A stretch of 64,000 nucleotides of DNA. Source: Dermacoccus nishinomiyaensis. GTDB lineage: Bacteria > Actinomycetota > Actinomycetes > Actinomycetales > Dermatophilaceae. The stretch spans positions 186,001 to 250,000 of the forward strand of contig NZ_UFXX01000002.1 in assembly GCF_900447535.1 (NCBI RefSeq), written 5' to 3'. This document shows positions 16,428-25,244 of the stretch, one piece after another (position 1 is the first letter of the stretch; each line of letters begins with the position of its first letter). The notes under the pieces were generated by a model. The model was not told the DNA's origin, did no database searches, and saw nothing but the letters and a program-made list of their open reading frames with translations. The translations under genes and the position numbers were made by a program.

Positions 16428-18200
16428 TCAGCGCCGACCGACGAACCAGCGACGGATCAACTCGATGCGTTCGCCGACCTGTTCGGAGGAGGCCTTGTCG
16501 AGCGTCGGCCCCCCGCACTGCTGACGCAGATCGTTGTGGATGACGGCATGCGGCTGGCCGCTCTTGCGCGCGTACTGCGCGACGAGGCCGTTGAGCTCCT
16601 TGCGCTGCTTGGCGAGGGCACGGTGTGCGGCGACGGGTTCGTCGTCGTCGGTGCGTCGCGTGCGCCCGGCCTTGGCCTGCTTGGCCTGGCGTTCACGCAG
16701 CAGGCTCGCCATCTGATCGGGTTCGAGCAGACCGGGCAAGCCGAGGTATTCCTGCTCGTCCTCGCTGCCGACGTCACCGCCCATGCCCCACTGCTGCGCG
16801 TCGAACAGGACGTGGTCGAACTCGGCCTGCGACTCGAGCGCCTCGAAGGTGCCGTCGTCGGCGAGCATCCCGGAGGCCTTCTCCTCACGGTTGGCCTCGG
16901 CGAGCAGCCCCTCCTCCTCCGACCACATGTTGTCCTCGGGGTTCTCCCCCGCGCGCTGCGGACGGTCGAGGGCGTGGTCGCGCTGCTCCTCGAGACGCGA
17001 GGCGTGCTCGAGGATGATCGGCACGGTCGGCAGGAACACCGACGCCGTCTCGCCGCGCTTGCGGGCGCGCACGAAGCGTCCGACGGCCTGGGCGAAGAAC
17101 AGCGGCGTCGACGTCGACGTCGCGTAGACGCCGACGCAAAGACGCGGCACGTCGACACCCTCGGAGACCATGCGGACGGCGACCATCCACCGCTCGCTGC
17201 TCTTGGCGAAGTCCTCGATCCGGGAGCTCGCGCCGGCGTCGTCGGAGAGCACGACGGTCGGTTTGGTGCCAGTGATCGCCTCGAGCGTGCGCGCGTAGGC
17301 GCGCGCGGCCGTCTGGTTCGAGGCGATGACGAGGCCGCCCGCGTCGGGCACGTGACGTCGCACCTCCGACAGGCGCTTGTCGGCGGCCTGAAGCACGGAC
17401 GGGATCCACGCGCCGTTCGGGTCGAGCGCGGTGCGCCAGGCGCCTGCAATGGCGTCCTTCGTCATCGGTGTGCCGAGACGCGCCGCGATCTCGTCGCCGG
17501 CCCGGGTGCGCCATCGCATGTTGCCGCCGTAGGCCATGAACAGCACGGGCCGGACGACGCCGTCGGCGAGCGCCTCGGCGTAGCCGTACGCGTAGTCGCT
17601 CGCCGAGCGACGGATGCCGGCGTCGTCGACCTCGTAGCGCACGAAGGGGATGGGGCTCGTGTCGCTGCGGAACGGGGTACCGGTGAGGCAGACGCGTCGC
17701 GCGGCGCCGTCGAATGCAGTGCGCAGCGCCTCGCCCCAGCTCTTGTTGTCGCCGCCGTGGTGCACCTCGTCGAGGATGACGAGCGTCGGCGTGCGCTCGG
17801 TGCGGATGCGGTGCACCTCGGGGTTGCTCGCGACGCCCTGGTAGGTGAGGGCGACCCCGTCGTAGTCGGACGCCTCATCGACCTGACGGTTCGTGAACCT
17901 CGGGTCGATCTGGATGCCGACGCGCGCGGCCGCGTCGGCCCACTGCGTCTTGAGGTGCTCGGTCGGCGCGACGATCGTCACCTTCTTGACGATGCCGCGC
18001 CCCAGCAGCTCCGTCGCGAGGCGCAGCGCGAACGTCGTCTTGCCGGCGCCGGGGGTTGCGACGGCGAGAAAATCGCGCGGATCGGTGCTCAGGTACCGCT
18101 CCAGCGCACCGGCCTGCCAGGCGCGCAGCTTGCCCGCGGTACCCCACGCGGCGCGCTCCGGGAAGGCGGGTGAGAGGTGCTCTGCAGCCGAGGTACTCAT
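16428..18200 (-). CDS. DEAD/DEAH-box helicase (superfamily 2)
   Basis: 590 residues. Seen in order: an N-terminal Q-like LRAWQAGALERYL, Walker A ATPGAGKTTFA near residue 50, IVAPTEHLKTQW, the DEVH box in LVILDEVHHGGDNKSW, TGTPFRSD, then the second RecA domain with VRMVSEGVDVPRLCVGVYATST and FFAQAVGRFVRARKRGE containing the arginine finger region. The C-terminal 150 residues are acidic, then basic and coiled. This resembles the RAD25/UvrB-type DEXH helicases widespread in actinobacteria whose role is uncertain. It is a stand-alone gene with no restriction-modification partner nearby. Confidence 0.85.
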   Translation of the reverse strand: MSTSAAEHLSPAFPERAAWGTAGKLRAWQAGALERYLSTDPRDFLAVATPGAGKTTFALRLATELLGRGIVKKVTIVAPTEHLKTQWADAAARVGIQIDPRFTNRQVDEASDYDGVALTYQGVASNPEVHRIRTERTPTLVILDEVHHGGDNKSWGEALRTAFDGAARRVCLTGTPFRSDTSPIPFVRYEVDDAGIRRSASDYAYGYAEALADGVVRPVLFMAYGGNMRWRTRAGDEIAARLGTPMTKDAIAGAWRTALDPNGAWIPSVLQAADKRLSEVRRHVPDAGGLVIASNQTAARAYARTLEAITGTKPTVVLSDDAGASSRIEDFAKSSERWMVAVRMVSEGVDVPRLCVGVYATSTSTPLFFAQAVGRFVRARKRGETASVFLPTVPIILEHASRLEEQRDHALDRPQRAGENPEDNMWSEEEGLLAEANREEKASGMLADDGTFEALESQAEFDHVLFDAQQWGMGGDVGSEDEQEYLGLPGLLEPDQMASLLRERQAKQAKAGRTRRTDDDEPVAAHRALAKQRKELNGLVAQYARKSGQPHAVIHNDLRQQCGGPTLDKASSEQVGERIELIRRWFVGRR

Positions 18201-18260
18201 AGGCCGAGCAGTCTACCGGCGCCGAACGAACTCCCCGACCTGGCCGCCGCCACCGACCGT

Positions 18261-19240
18261 TCAGGCCGGCCGGAACGCGCGCGACAGCCCCCACGAGGCC
18301 GGGGACGAGCACCATCGGGACGGCGAATCCGTAGCGCAGGGACGTGTCGCCGAGCGCGCCCGTCCCCGTCAGCACGGCTCCGAGCAGGGCGCCGACGTAG
18401 TTGAACTGGTTGAAGCGCGCGTTGATCGCGTCGCTGCCGGCTTGGACGGACGCCGCGTCCGCCTCCGGGTGTGCGTCGCGGGCGAGGCGCGCGGCCACCG
18501 AGTACGACAACGGCGCGACGAGCGCCGCGGGGCCGAGCCGCGCCGTCAGCCAGTCGCCGCAGCTGCGGCTGAGCAGCGAGCACACGAGGTACGGCAGGGT
18601 GGCGACGGCGACGAGCGAGGCCGGTGAGGCGAAGGTGTGGTGCAGGTAGGTGGGCGCCCACGTCGTCACGGCGATGTCGACCATGTAGAACACGACGAGC
18701 GCGAGGGCGAGGGTGAGGATGCGGCGCCAGGGCAGGCTGCGCGCGGCGGGGGCGTCGGCCCCGGATGCGATGGGCGCCGGTTCCGGCCGCGCGTGCGGGA
18801 CGTACGGCGCGAGCGTCGCGGCGGCGGGCAGGATCATGAGCACCGCGGCGGCGACGCGAAGCCCCAGCGATGCGTCGCGAGCGCGATGAGCGTGCCGAGG
18901 ACGCCGCCGCGCGTCCACGCCCCGTGGAACGTCGACATGAGCGGGCGCCCGTAATGGTGCTCGATGGCGACGGCCTGCATGTTGCACCCGGCGTCGACCA
19001 GGCCGAGGCCCAGGCCATACGCAGCCATCACCGACTCCAGTGCGCCGACGCCGTGCGCGAGGCCGATGTGCGGCAGCGCGACGACGATGGCGGCGAAGCC
19101 GACGCGCAGGCTGCGCGTCGTGCCGCCGCGCGCGGCGAGGAACTCCCGCGCCACCGAACCGAGCCCCCGCGCACAGCACGAGCGCGATGGGGGCAGGCTG
19201 CCACCGCCGGAGCCCACTCGTCGCCGCTTCGTCGCTTCAC
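18261..19240 (-). pseudogene. MFS transporter, broken by several frameshifts
   Basis: MFS-like helices are spread over three minus-strand frames. Near 19,200 the frame giving PIALVLCAG ends and another gives GLGSVAREFLAARGGTTRSL, IVVALPHIGLAHGVG, YGLGLGLVDAGCNMQA and STFHGAWTRGGVLG. Near 18,850 it shifts again to VAAAVLMILPAAATLAP, LALALVVFYMVDIAVTTWAPTYL, LPYLVCSLLSR and NQFNYVGALLGAVLTGTG. A last shift gives the natural end RAFRPA with stop at 18261. The first part of a normal 400-residue transporter is not recognisable upstream of about 19,240. At least three indels point to a decayed gene; sequencing error is possible but less likely for so many. Confidence 0.7.
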
Positions 19241-19348
19241 CCAGCAGGCTCCCAGCTGACGAGACGGGCTGGGTCGCGACGGCGCGTCGAAGGGTGTCGG
19301 AGGCGCGCCGGGCGACGGCGGAGGGTGGGGTGAGCATCACACCCTGGA

Positions 19349-19365
19349 GTTGAGTAGCGCTCAAC
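19349..19365. promoter_or_regulatory. Short inverted repeat upstream of the 19.5-kb gene
   Basis: GTTGAG-TAGCG-CTCAAC is a perfect six-base inverted repeat about 140 bp before the next start codon. A TAGGGT box lies downstream at about 19,390. It could be an operator for that gene or for the decayed MFS gene on the other strand; function is not shown. Confidence 0.3.
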
Positions 19366-19505
19366 CCACCATGCGGGGCGTCCGCGCGCCTAGGGTGGAG
19401 TCAGTCATGGACATCGAGCACTCGATGGCCCCGGCGGCGCGTCGCCGCTCGGTCCATCGAGGCCGCTCACCCCTGGCCGGGGCTCGCAGGGAAAGGACGA
19501 GAGTC

Positions 19506-19871
19506 ATGGTTCGCACGAGAGCCCAACTCACCGATGCTCAACGCGAGAAGCTCAGCGCCGTCACTGCGGCGCGCGAAGCGCGTCTCGCCGCCGAAGCGGA
19601 GTACCGGCGGGCGGTCGCCGCCGCCGATCAGGCGAAGGTGACGAAGAGCGCCATTGCCGAGGCGGCCGGCGTCAGCGTCGAGGCCGTCCGCACGGTGCTC
19701 ATCCGCATGGCCGAATCGCACGCGCCCGCAGTCGAGGTTCGTGAGCACCTGACGGGGGTGGACGGCGGCTCCGCGACGGCGTCCACCGCCGCGGGAGTGG
19801 TCGTCACCAGCGCCGTTGGTGCGGCCCCGGTCACCGGCGACGTCAGGCAGCCTGTCGCGAAGGCGAGCTGA
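19506..19871 (+). CDS. Small helical protein with a possible HTH, 121 aa
   Basis: The first 90 residues are charged and helical (TDAQREKLSAVTAAREARLAAEAEYRRAVAAAD, in parts), followed by KSAIAEAAGVSVEAVRTVL, which looks like a helix-turn-helix. The last 45 residues are Ala/Val/Thr-rich and low complexity. The start at 19506 follows GGAAAGGA. I know no family name. A DNA-binding or DNA-bridging role is possible but inferred only from the helical pattern. It is convergent with the DUF3039 gene, 12 bp apart. Confidence 0.6.
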   Translation: MVRTRAQLTDAQREKLSAVTAAREARLAAEAEYRRAVAAADQAKVTKSAIAEAAGVSVEAVRTVLIRMAESHAPAVEVREHLTGVDGGSATASTAAGVVVTSAVGAAPVTGDVRQPVAKAS

Positions 19872-19883
19872 CGCCCGTCCGCG

Positions 19884-20219
19884 TCACTCCCCGCCGTCCT
19901 GCGGCGGACGCAGGCCCTGGTAGATCTCCTTGCACGTCGGGCACACCGGAAACTTCTCCGGGTCGCGGCCCGGTACCCACACCTTGCCGCACAGCGCGGT
20001 GACGGGCTCGCCCGACAGCGCCGACTCCATGATCTTCTCCTTGCGCACGTAGTGCGCGAAGCGCTCGTGATCGCCGGGCTCGGAGAGCTGGTGGTCGACC
20101 TGCTCTCGCTCCAGCACCGCCGTCGACGTGCCCGGCCCTCCGAGGCCGCCCGGGCCGTCGGGCGCGCCGAGGGGCGATGACGGGTCGTCGATCGAAGAGT
20201 TCCACACAACCGGGTTCAT
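19884..20219 (-). CDS. DUF3039 family protein
   Basis: 111 residues. It has the family pattern: an N-terminal variable linker, DHERFAHYVRKEKIMESALSGE (in parts), then VTALCGKVWVPGRDPEKFPVCPTCKEIY, with Cys-x-Gly-Lys and C-x-x-C spaced as a likely metal-binding knuckle. DUF3039 proteins are small, actinobacteria-specific and of unknown function. The start at 20219 (MNPVVWNSS) is the first sensible ATG. It lies 68 bp after the yqgE stop in the same direction, so they may share a transcript. Confidence 0.85.
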   Translation of the reverse strand: MNPVVWNSSIDDPSSPLGAPDGPGGLGGPGTSTAVLEREQVDHQLSEPGDHERFAHYVRKEKIMESALSGEPVTALCGKVWVPGRDPEKFPVCPTCKEIYQGLRPPQDGGE

Positions 20220-20287
20220 GGGCGCCAGTGTAGGCGCGCCGCCCGCGGCGGGCCAGGGGGCAGCGAGCCGAGGCGTCAGGCGGCGGG

Positions 20288-20851
20288 TCAGTTGAGCGTC
20301 GGGTCGTCGGGGAACGACGCCAGGAGGCACGTCGGGATGGGTTGGCGTGCGAGGACGCGCGCCCACAACGTCTCGGGGTCGGCGTCGAACAGGTCCGCGA
20401 TCTCGGGTTCGGCGCGCACCCACCACCCGTCGGCGAGTTCGACGTCGAGTTGGCCCGGCTCCCAGCCGCAGTTGCCGGCGAACACGCGCAGCCCCGACAG
20501 CTGCGGGGCGACGATCTCCGGCGGCGCGTCGAGGTCGACGACGGCGAGCGAACCGAACAGTCGCGTGGCGCCCACGACGTCACCGCGCCCCGGCACGCCC
20601 GCGAGCGCGACCGCCGTGTCGAGGCCGACGGGCCCGCCCTGGAAGAGACGATCGGGCGTCGAGCACGCGGACTGCCACCCCGGAAGGACCGAGTCGACAC
20701 CGGCCTCGAGCGGTTCGGTGAGCACGACCCCCTGGGCGCCGTCGTCACCGTGGTGGAGGACGAACACGACGCTACGGGTGAAGATGTCACCCTCGTCGCG
20801 GTCGTGGGCACGAGGCACCGCGACGAGCAGTCGGCCGGTCAACGAGGTCAC
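20288..20851 (-). CDS. YqgE/AlgH family protein
   Basis: 187 residues. Hallmarks are LTGRLLVAVPRAHDRDEGDIFTRSVVFVLHHGDDGAQGVVLTEPL (in parts), LFQGGPVGLD, and FAGNCGWEPGQLDVELADGWW. The family is widespread and sometimes linked to transcriptional control of alginate, but its biochemical role is unknown. GTG at 20851 is favoured because family homology starts at VTSLTGRLL; an ATG 72 bp upstream sits inside the terminator hairpin and is not credible. Confidence 0.88.
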   Translation of the reverse strand: MTSLTGRLLVAVPRAHDRDEGDIFTRSVVFVLHHGDDGAQGVVLTEPLEAGVDSVLPGWQSACSTPDRLFQGGPVGLDTAVALAGVPGRGDVVGATRLFGSLAVVDLDAPPEIVAPQLSGLRVFAGNCGWEPGQLDVELADGWWVRAEPEIADLFDADPETLWARVLARQPIPTCLLASFPDDPTLN

Positions 20852-20884
20852 CCGTCCATTGTGGAACACGCCCGCCCCGAACGC

Positions 20885-20934
20885 GATGTTGCCCGGTGAT
20901 CGGGGCACGGGGCCCCGGATCACCGGGCAACATC
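20885..20934. terminator. Long hairpin between the RGG helicase and yqgE
   Basis: GATGTTGCCCGGTGATC pairs perfectly with GATCACCGGGCAACATC across a GC-rich centre, a stem of at least 17 bp that extends further. It lies 20 bp past the helicase stop and ends just before the yqgE start, so it should end the helicase transcript. Confidence 0.75.
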
Positions 20935-20953
20935 AGCGCAGATTCAGTCGGCG

Positions 20954-23845
20954 TCAGTCGCGGTTGCCACGGTAGCCACCACGGTCGCCGCCGTACCCAC
21001 CACGACCCCCCTGGCCGCCGCGACCACCGAAGCTCTGACGACGGTTCTCGCGCTCGAAACCACCGTCGATGTCGTCGCGGTAACCGCGCCCGCCACCGAA
21101 GCCGCGGTCGTCGCCGCGTCCGCGGCCCTGGCCACGGTCGTCGCGGTCGTTGAAACGTCCACGACCACCACGGTCGAAGCCGCCGCCACGGCCGTAACCG
21201 CCGCGCCCGCCGTCACGACCACCGCGGTCGTAACCACCCCGGCCACCGCGCTCGTAGCCACGGCCGCCGCGACCACCACGGTCGTTGCGCGGCGCGAGGG
21301 TGCGACGCAGGTCGTCCTCGGAGATCGAACGGCCCTCGGGCGTCGAACCGCCCGCGGCGACGATCGCCTCGTCACCGGGGCGCGTGCGCACGAGGCTCAC
21401 GTCGACGCCGGCGGAGTCGAGTAGACGCTGCATCGAGCGGCGCTGGTGCGGCAGCGCCAGGGTGATGACGGTGCCCTTCTCCCCTGCGCGGGCCGTACGG
21501 CCGGCGCGGTGCAGGTAGTCCTTGTGGTCGGCCGGCGGGTCGACCTGGAGCACGACGCCGACCTCGTCGACGTGGATGCCGCGCGCCGCGACGTCGGTCG
21601 CGACGAGCACGGGCACACGCCCGTCCTTGAACGCCGACAGGACACGGTTGCGCTGACCCTGGTTGAGGCCACCGTGCAGCGCGGCAGCCATGACGCCCTG
21701 CTCGCGCAGCTCTGCGGCGACACGGTCGGCGCCCATCTTGGTGCGGACGAACACCACGGTGCGTCCCTCACGGTTCGCGACCTCGGCCGTCACGACCTTC
21801 TTGTCGCGCGGCTCGATGAGCAGCGCGTGGTGCTCCATCGTCGTGACGGTGGCGGTGCCGTCGTCCGTCGAGTGCGTCACCGGGTCGACGAGGTACTTGT
21901 CGACGACGGTGTCGATGCCACGGTCGAGCGTCGCGGAGAACAGCAGGCGCTGGCCGCCTTCGGGCACGAGGTCGAGGATCTCGGTGATGGCCTCGAGGAA
22001 GCCCATCTCGGCCATGTGGTCGGCCTCGTCGAGCACGGCGATCTCGACGCGGCTCAGGTCGGCCGCGCCACGCTCGATGAGGTCGGACAGGCGACCCGGC
22101 GTGGCGATGAGGACGTCGACGCCGCGCTCCAGCGCGGACAGCTGCGGCTCGTACGGCATGCCACCGGCGACGAGCTTGTGCTTGAGACCGACGACGTGGA
22201 CGAGCGGCTGCAGCGCATCGCTCACCTGCATCGCAAGTTCACGCGTCGGCACGAGGACGATGGCGCGCGGCTGGTGCGCGCGAGCCTTGCCGCCCTCGGC
22301 GAGACGCGCCAGCATCGGCAGACCGAAGCCGAGCGTCTTGCCCGAACCCGTGCGACCGCGGCCGAGGACGTCCTTGCCGGCCATCGCGTCGGGAATGGTC
22401 GCCGCCTGGATCGGGAACGGCTTCGTGATGCCGTCACGCGCCATGCGCTCGACGAGCGCCTCGGGCAGCCCGAGCTCGGTGAACGTCATGATGACGCTCT
22501 CGTCGATCTCGTCCGACTCGCTCTCGTCGAAGCCCGCGTGCTCGCCGTCGGCCGTGCCCGCGGTGGCGTTCGTGGCGTCGGCGGGGTCGGTGTTCTGCGC
22601 GTCGGTGTTGTCGGCGTCAGAGTTGGTCGTGTCGGAGTCGGCGGCGTCAACACCGTCGCGCTCGGCGTCCGTGGCGTCGGCGGTGGGAGCGTCGTCGACG
22701 CGGACGTCACCCTCGACGTCGCCGTCGACGTGGACGCGCTCGTCGGGGTTCTGTTCGCCGACGACGTCGACGTTCTCGCGCTGGATGTTCTCGCTCGTGG
22801 CCGCGTCGGCCTCGACGGTGGTCGCCGCGACGTCGGCGTTCGCCGCCGTCACGTTCTCGACCTGCGCGTCCTCGACGCGGGACTCGTCACGCACGGGGGC
22901 GTCGTCGAACGAGCGGTCGGGGCGCCCGAAGCGCTTCTCGCGGTCGAAACCGCCCTCACGGCGGTCGTCGCGGCGCTGGAAGCCGCCGTCACGGCGGTCG
23001 CCACGGTTGAAACCGCCGCGGTCGTCGCGACGCTGGAAGCCGCCCTCGCGACGGTCGTTGTCACGGTTGAACCCACCGCGCCGGTCGTCACGGCCCTGGT
23101 AGCCACCACGACGGTCATCACGGTTGAAGCCACCGCGACGGTCGTCACCGCCACGGAAACCGCCCTCGCGACGATCGTTGTCGCGGTTGAAACCACCACG
23201 ACGGTCATCGCCACCACGGTTGAAACCACCGCGGTCATCGCGACGCTGGAAGCCACCCTCGCGACGCTCGTCGCGGCCCCCGAAACCACCACGACGGTCG
23301 TCGCCACCGCGGTTGAAACCGCCACGGCGGTCGTCGCCGCGGAAGCCGCCGTCACGTCGGTCGTTGTCGCGGTTGAAACCACCACGACGGTCATCACCGC
23401 CGCGGAAGCCGCCCTCACGGCGGTCGTTGTCACGGCTGAAACCACCACGGCGATCATCACGGCCCTGGAAGCCGCCACGGCGCTCGTCGCTGCCGCGGTT
23501 GAAACCACCACGACGGTCGTCGCCGCCGCGGAACCCGCCCTCACGGCGGTCGTTGTCACGGCTGAAGCCACCGCGTCGCTCATCGCGGCCGCGGAAACCA
23601 CCGTCACGGCGGTCGTCACGGGCCTGGAAGCCGCCACGACGCTCGTCACCGCCGCGGAACCCGCCCTCACGGCGGTCGTTGTCACGGCTGAAACCGCCGC
23701 GTCGCTCGTCGCGTCCGCCCGCGGCGCCGTCGCGGCGTCCTCCGAAGTCGCGGCCGCCGGAGCGGTCCTGGCCGCGCTTGGCGCCGGCCTTGTCGGCGTG
23801 CGACCAGCGCGGCTTCTTGCCGTTGTTGTTGTTCGTCGAAGACAT
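20954..23845 (-). CDS. DEAD-box RNA helicase with giant N-terminal RGG region
   Basis: 963 residues. Residues about 20-340 are Arg/Gly/Asp/Phe repeats (units such as DDRRGGFNRDNDRREGGFRG), residues about 350-460 are very acidic, and the helicase core follows: FTELGLPEALVERM (Q-motif region), GRTGSGKTLGFGLPML (motif I), VPTRELAMQV, ATPGRLSDL, VLDEADHM (DEAD box), SATLD, VLVATDVAARGIHVDEV and HRAGRTARAGEKG (motif VI). A second RGG-rich tail ends the protein. It probably remodels structured RNA or ribosome intermediates, perhaps in cold. The start at 23845 gives MSSTNNNNGKK; about 250 bp of non-coding leader precede it. The acidic and basic blocks could drive phase separation; that is inference. 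Confidence 0.9.
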   Translation of the reverse strand: MSSTNNNNGKKPRWSHADKAGAKRGQDRSGGRDFGGRRDGAAGGRDERRGGFSRDNDRREGGFRGGDERRGGFQARDDRRDGGFRGRDERRGGFSRDNDRREGGFRGGDDRRGGFNRGSDERRGGFQGRDDRRGGFSRDNDRREGGFRGGDDRRGGFNRDNDRRDGGFRGDDRRGGFNRGGDDRRGGFGGRDERREGGFQRRDDRGGFNRGGDDRRGGFNRDNDRREGGFRGGDDRRGGFNRDDRRGGYQGRDDRRGGFNRDNDRREGGFQRRDDRGGFNRGDRRDGGFQRRDDRREGGFDREKRFGRPDRSFDDAPVRDESRVEDAQVENVTAANADVAATTVEADAATSENIQRENVDVVGEQNPDERVHVDGDVEGDVRVDDAPTADATDAERDGVDAADSDTTNSDADNTDAQNTDPADATNATAGTADGEHAGFDESESDEIDESVIMTFTELGLPEALVERMARDGITKPFPIQAATIPDAMAGKDVLGRGRTGSGKTLGFGLPMLARLAEGGKARAHQPRAIVLVPTRELAMQVSDALQPLVHVVGLKHKLVAGGMPYEPQLSALERGVDVLIATPGRLSDLIERGAADLSRVEIAVLDEADHMAEMGFLEAITEILDLVPEGGQRLLFSATLDRGIDTVVDKYLVDPVTHSTDDGTATVTTMEHHALLIEPRDKKVVTAEVANREGRTVVFVRTKMGADRVAAELREQGVMAAALHGGLNQGQRNRVLSAFKDGRVPVLVATDVAARGIHVDEVGVVLQVDPPADHKDYLHRAGRTARAGEKGTVITLALPHQRRSMQRLLDSAGVDVSLVRTRPGDEAIVAAGGSTPEGRSISEDDLRRTLAPRNDRGGRGGRGYERGGRGGYDRGGRDGGRGGYGRGGGFDRGGRGRFNDRDDRGQGRGRGDDRGFGGGRGYRDDIDGGFERENRRQSFGGRGGQGGRGGYGGDRGGYRGNRD
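22950..23740 (-). repeat. In-frame tandem repeats coding for RGG units
   Basis: Degenerate direct repeats, in multiples of 3 bp, encode alternating R-D/E-x-R-R-G-G-F and DNDRREGGFRGG blocks. Period and order vary, which suggests past slippage or unequal crossing over. The reverse strand shows long spurious ORFs here because of the repeated codons. Confidence 0.8.
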
Positions 23846-24109
23846 GGGTGTGAACCTCTCGGTCGAGAGCACCGAAGGCGAGCACGCCAGAGAGCCCGTG
23901 GAGCACGTGGGCTGGAAGGATTGCGTACTGGGTGGATCGGCGCTGTTGCGTGGGATCTCGGCGCTCACATGACGGCGTCACATCGTGGGTGACGCTCAGA
24001 GAACGGGCCTACTCTCACCACCACGTGCCGTCACAGGGAGTAGCTGCGGGCACGCTCAAACCGAAAGCAAACCTACTGAACGCAAGATCAATGGTCCCCC
24101 AAGTCTACG

Positions 24110-24463
24110 TCACGCCCGGCGGCGCAGCTGACGCGTCAACCCCCACGCCAGGATGATTCCTGTCACATCGGCGAGTGCGTCGCGCCAGTCCGCGTCGCGC
24201 TCCACGACGTCCGTGCCCTGGATCAGTTCGGAGATCGGCGCATAGAACGCGAGCATGAGCGCCACCCATCGCCACCGTCCGAGCAGTGCCAGGAGGGCGG
24301 GTCCGCCGAACATGCAGGCGTGGACCACCTTGTCGGCGTGGGGGAACAGCTCACCTTCTGCCCCGCTCGAATGGAACACGTACAGGAGGTACGTCTGCAG
24401 TGCGAGGGCGAGCACGAGCAGCGCGCGGCAGGCGCGGACGAGGCGGGAGTCGGAAGGGGACAT
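24110..24463 (-). CDS. VanZ-like membrane protein
   Basis: 117 residues with about four hydrophobic segments (ALLVLALALQTYLLYVF, GPALLALLG, WVALMLAFYAPISELIQ, DVTGIILAWGL). The pattern DKVVHACMFGGPALL followed by SELIQGTDVVERDADWRDALADVTG matches VanZ-like proteins, with the conserved HA..F, E-x-x-Q and D-x-x-D-x-x-ADxxG residues. VanZ relatives are small membrane proteins linked to glycopeptide tolerance in some hosts; function here is unknown. The start at 24463 follows GAAGGGGA on the minus strand. Confidence 0.8.
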   Translation of the reverse strand: MSPSDSRLVRACRALLVLALALQTYLLYVFHSSGAEGELFPHADKVVHACMFGGPALLALLGRWRWVALMLAFYAPISELIQGTDVVERDADWRDALADVTGIILAWGLTRQLRRRA

Positions 24464-24573
24464 CCCGTGCAGTATCGCACCGCGCACGTCCGGCGCCCTC
24501 TCGGCGGGTTCTCAGGCTGTCGGCCTAGCTTCGAGCGGCTGCGACGAGGCAACCCCGCGCCCAAGGAGCTCTC

Positions 24574-25224
24574 ATGACGGTGTACTTCGATCACGCCGCC
24601 CACGTCGCGACGATGTGGCTGCCGCAGCTGTCCCCCACCCACGCGACGGTCGTCTCGACGCTCGCCGCGCTCGCGTTCTGCGCCGTGCTGATCGGCGCGA
24701 TCGCGTGGATGTTCGCGTCGATGTGCCTGGAGCAGGCCCACCCGTGGCGCTTCGGCGTGATCGCGGCGCTCGCCGTCGTCGCGCTCGTGGCGGCGGTGCC
24801 GTCGATGCGTCATCGCGTGGCGGGCCCGGCGCCCATCGCGTCGGCCACGGCGACGATCGAGCGCGCCGACGCGTTGAGCGCAGCGCGTGCCGCCGCCGTC
24901 CCTGAGAAGGACTGGCGCCCGGAGGCGAAGGCCGTCGCCGCGCCGGCCTCGAGTGACGTGACGTGGTCGCCCGATGACCTGCACGCCCTCAGCGTCGCCG
25001 CGCAGAAGAAGAACGGGCTGACAGAGACGAACGCGCGAAGCCGCATCGAGGTCGACTCGACCGGCCAGGACACCGCGACGATCGCCGCGCACGGCACGAC
25101 CTACCTGACGAAGGACGACAAGCGCGTCCGCTGCGTTGCACGCGTCAAGCACGTCGTAAAGAACAACGTCGGCCGGCCGCTGGCCGCCGACCTCGACCAG
25201 GTGGTGTGCGTCCCGGCGGCCTGA
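24574..25224 (+). CDS. Membrane protein of unknown function, 216 aa
   Basis: The ATG at 24574 follows AAGGAGCTCTC. Two hydrophobic helices lie in the first 80 residues (STLAALAFCAVLIGAIAWMFAS and FGVIAALAVVALVAAV), followed by a soluble C-terminal domain of about 135 residues that would be outside the cell if the N-terminus is out. That domain has the segments WSPDDLHALSVAAQKKNGLT and GTTYLTKDDKRVRCVARVKHVV with two cysteines. I do not recognise the family. It is next to a decayed HipA-like gene and no operon partner is evident. Confidence 0.7.
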   Translation: MTVYFDHAAHVATMWLPQLSPTHATVVSTLAALAFCAVLIGAIAWMFASMCLEQAHPWRFGVIAALAVVALVAAVPSMRHRVAGPAPIASATATIERADALSAARAAAVPEKDWRPEAKAVAAPASSDVTWSPDDLHALSVAAQKKNGLTETNARSRIEVDSTGQDTATIAAHGTTYLTKDDKRVRCVARVKHVVKNNVGRPLAADLDQVVCVPAA

Positions 25225-25244
25225 GGACACTGCGTTCTGCTGCC

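Noticed and set aside
22950-23740. Regularly repeated DNA resembling an array such as CRISPR
   Set aside because: The repeats are in frame, degenerate, without unique spacers and encode RGG units of an intact helicase.
21446-23992. 848-codon open frame on the plus strand opposite the RGG helicase
   Set aside because: It is a by-product of the repeated Arg/Gly codons of the helicase; its translation is low-complexity Thr/Val/Ala with no motif.
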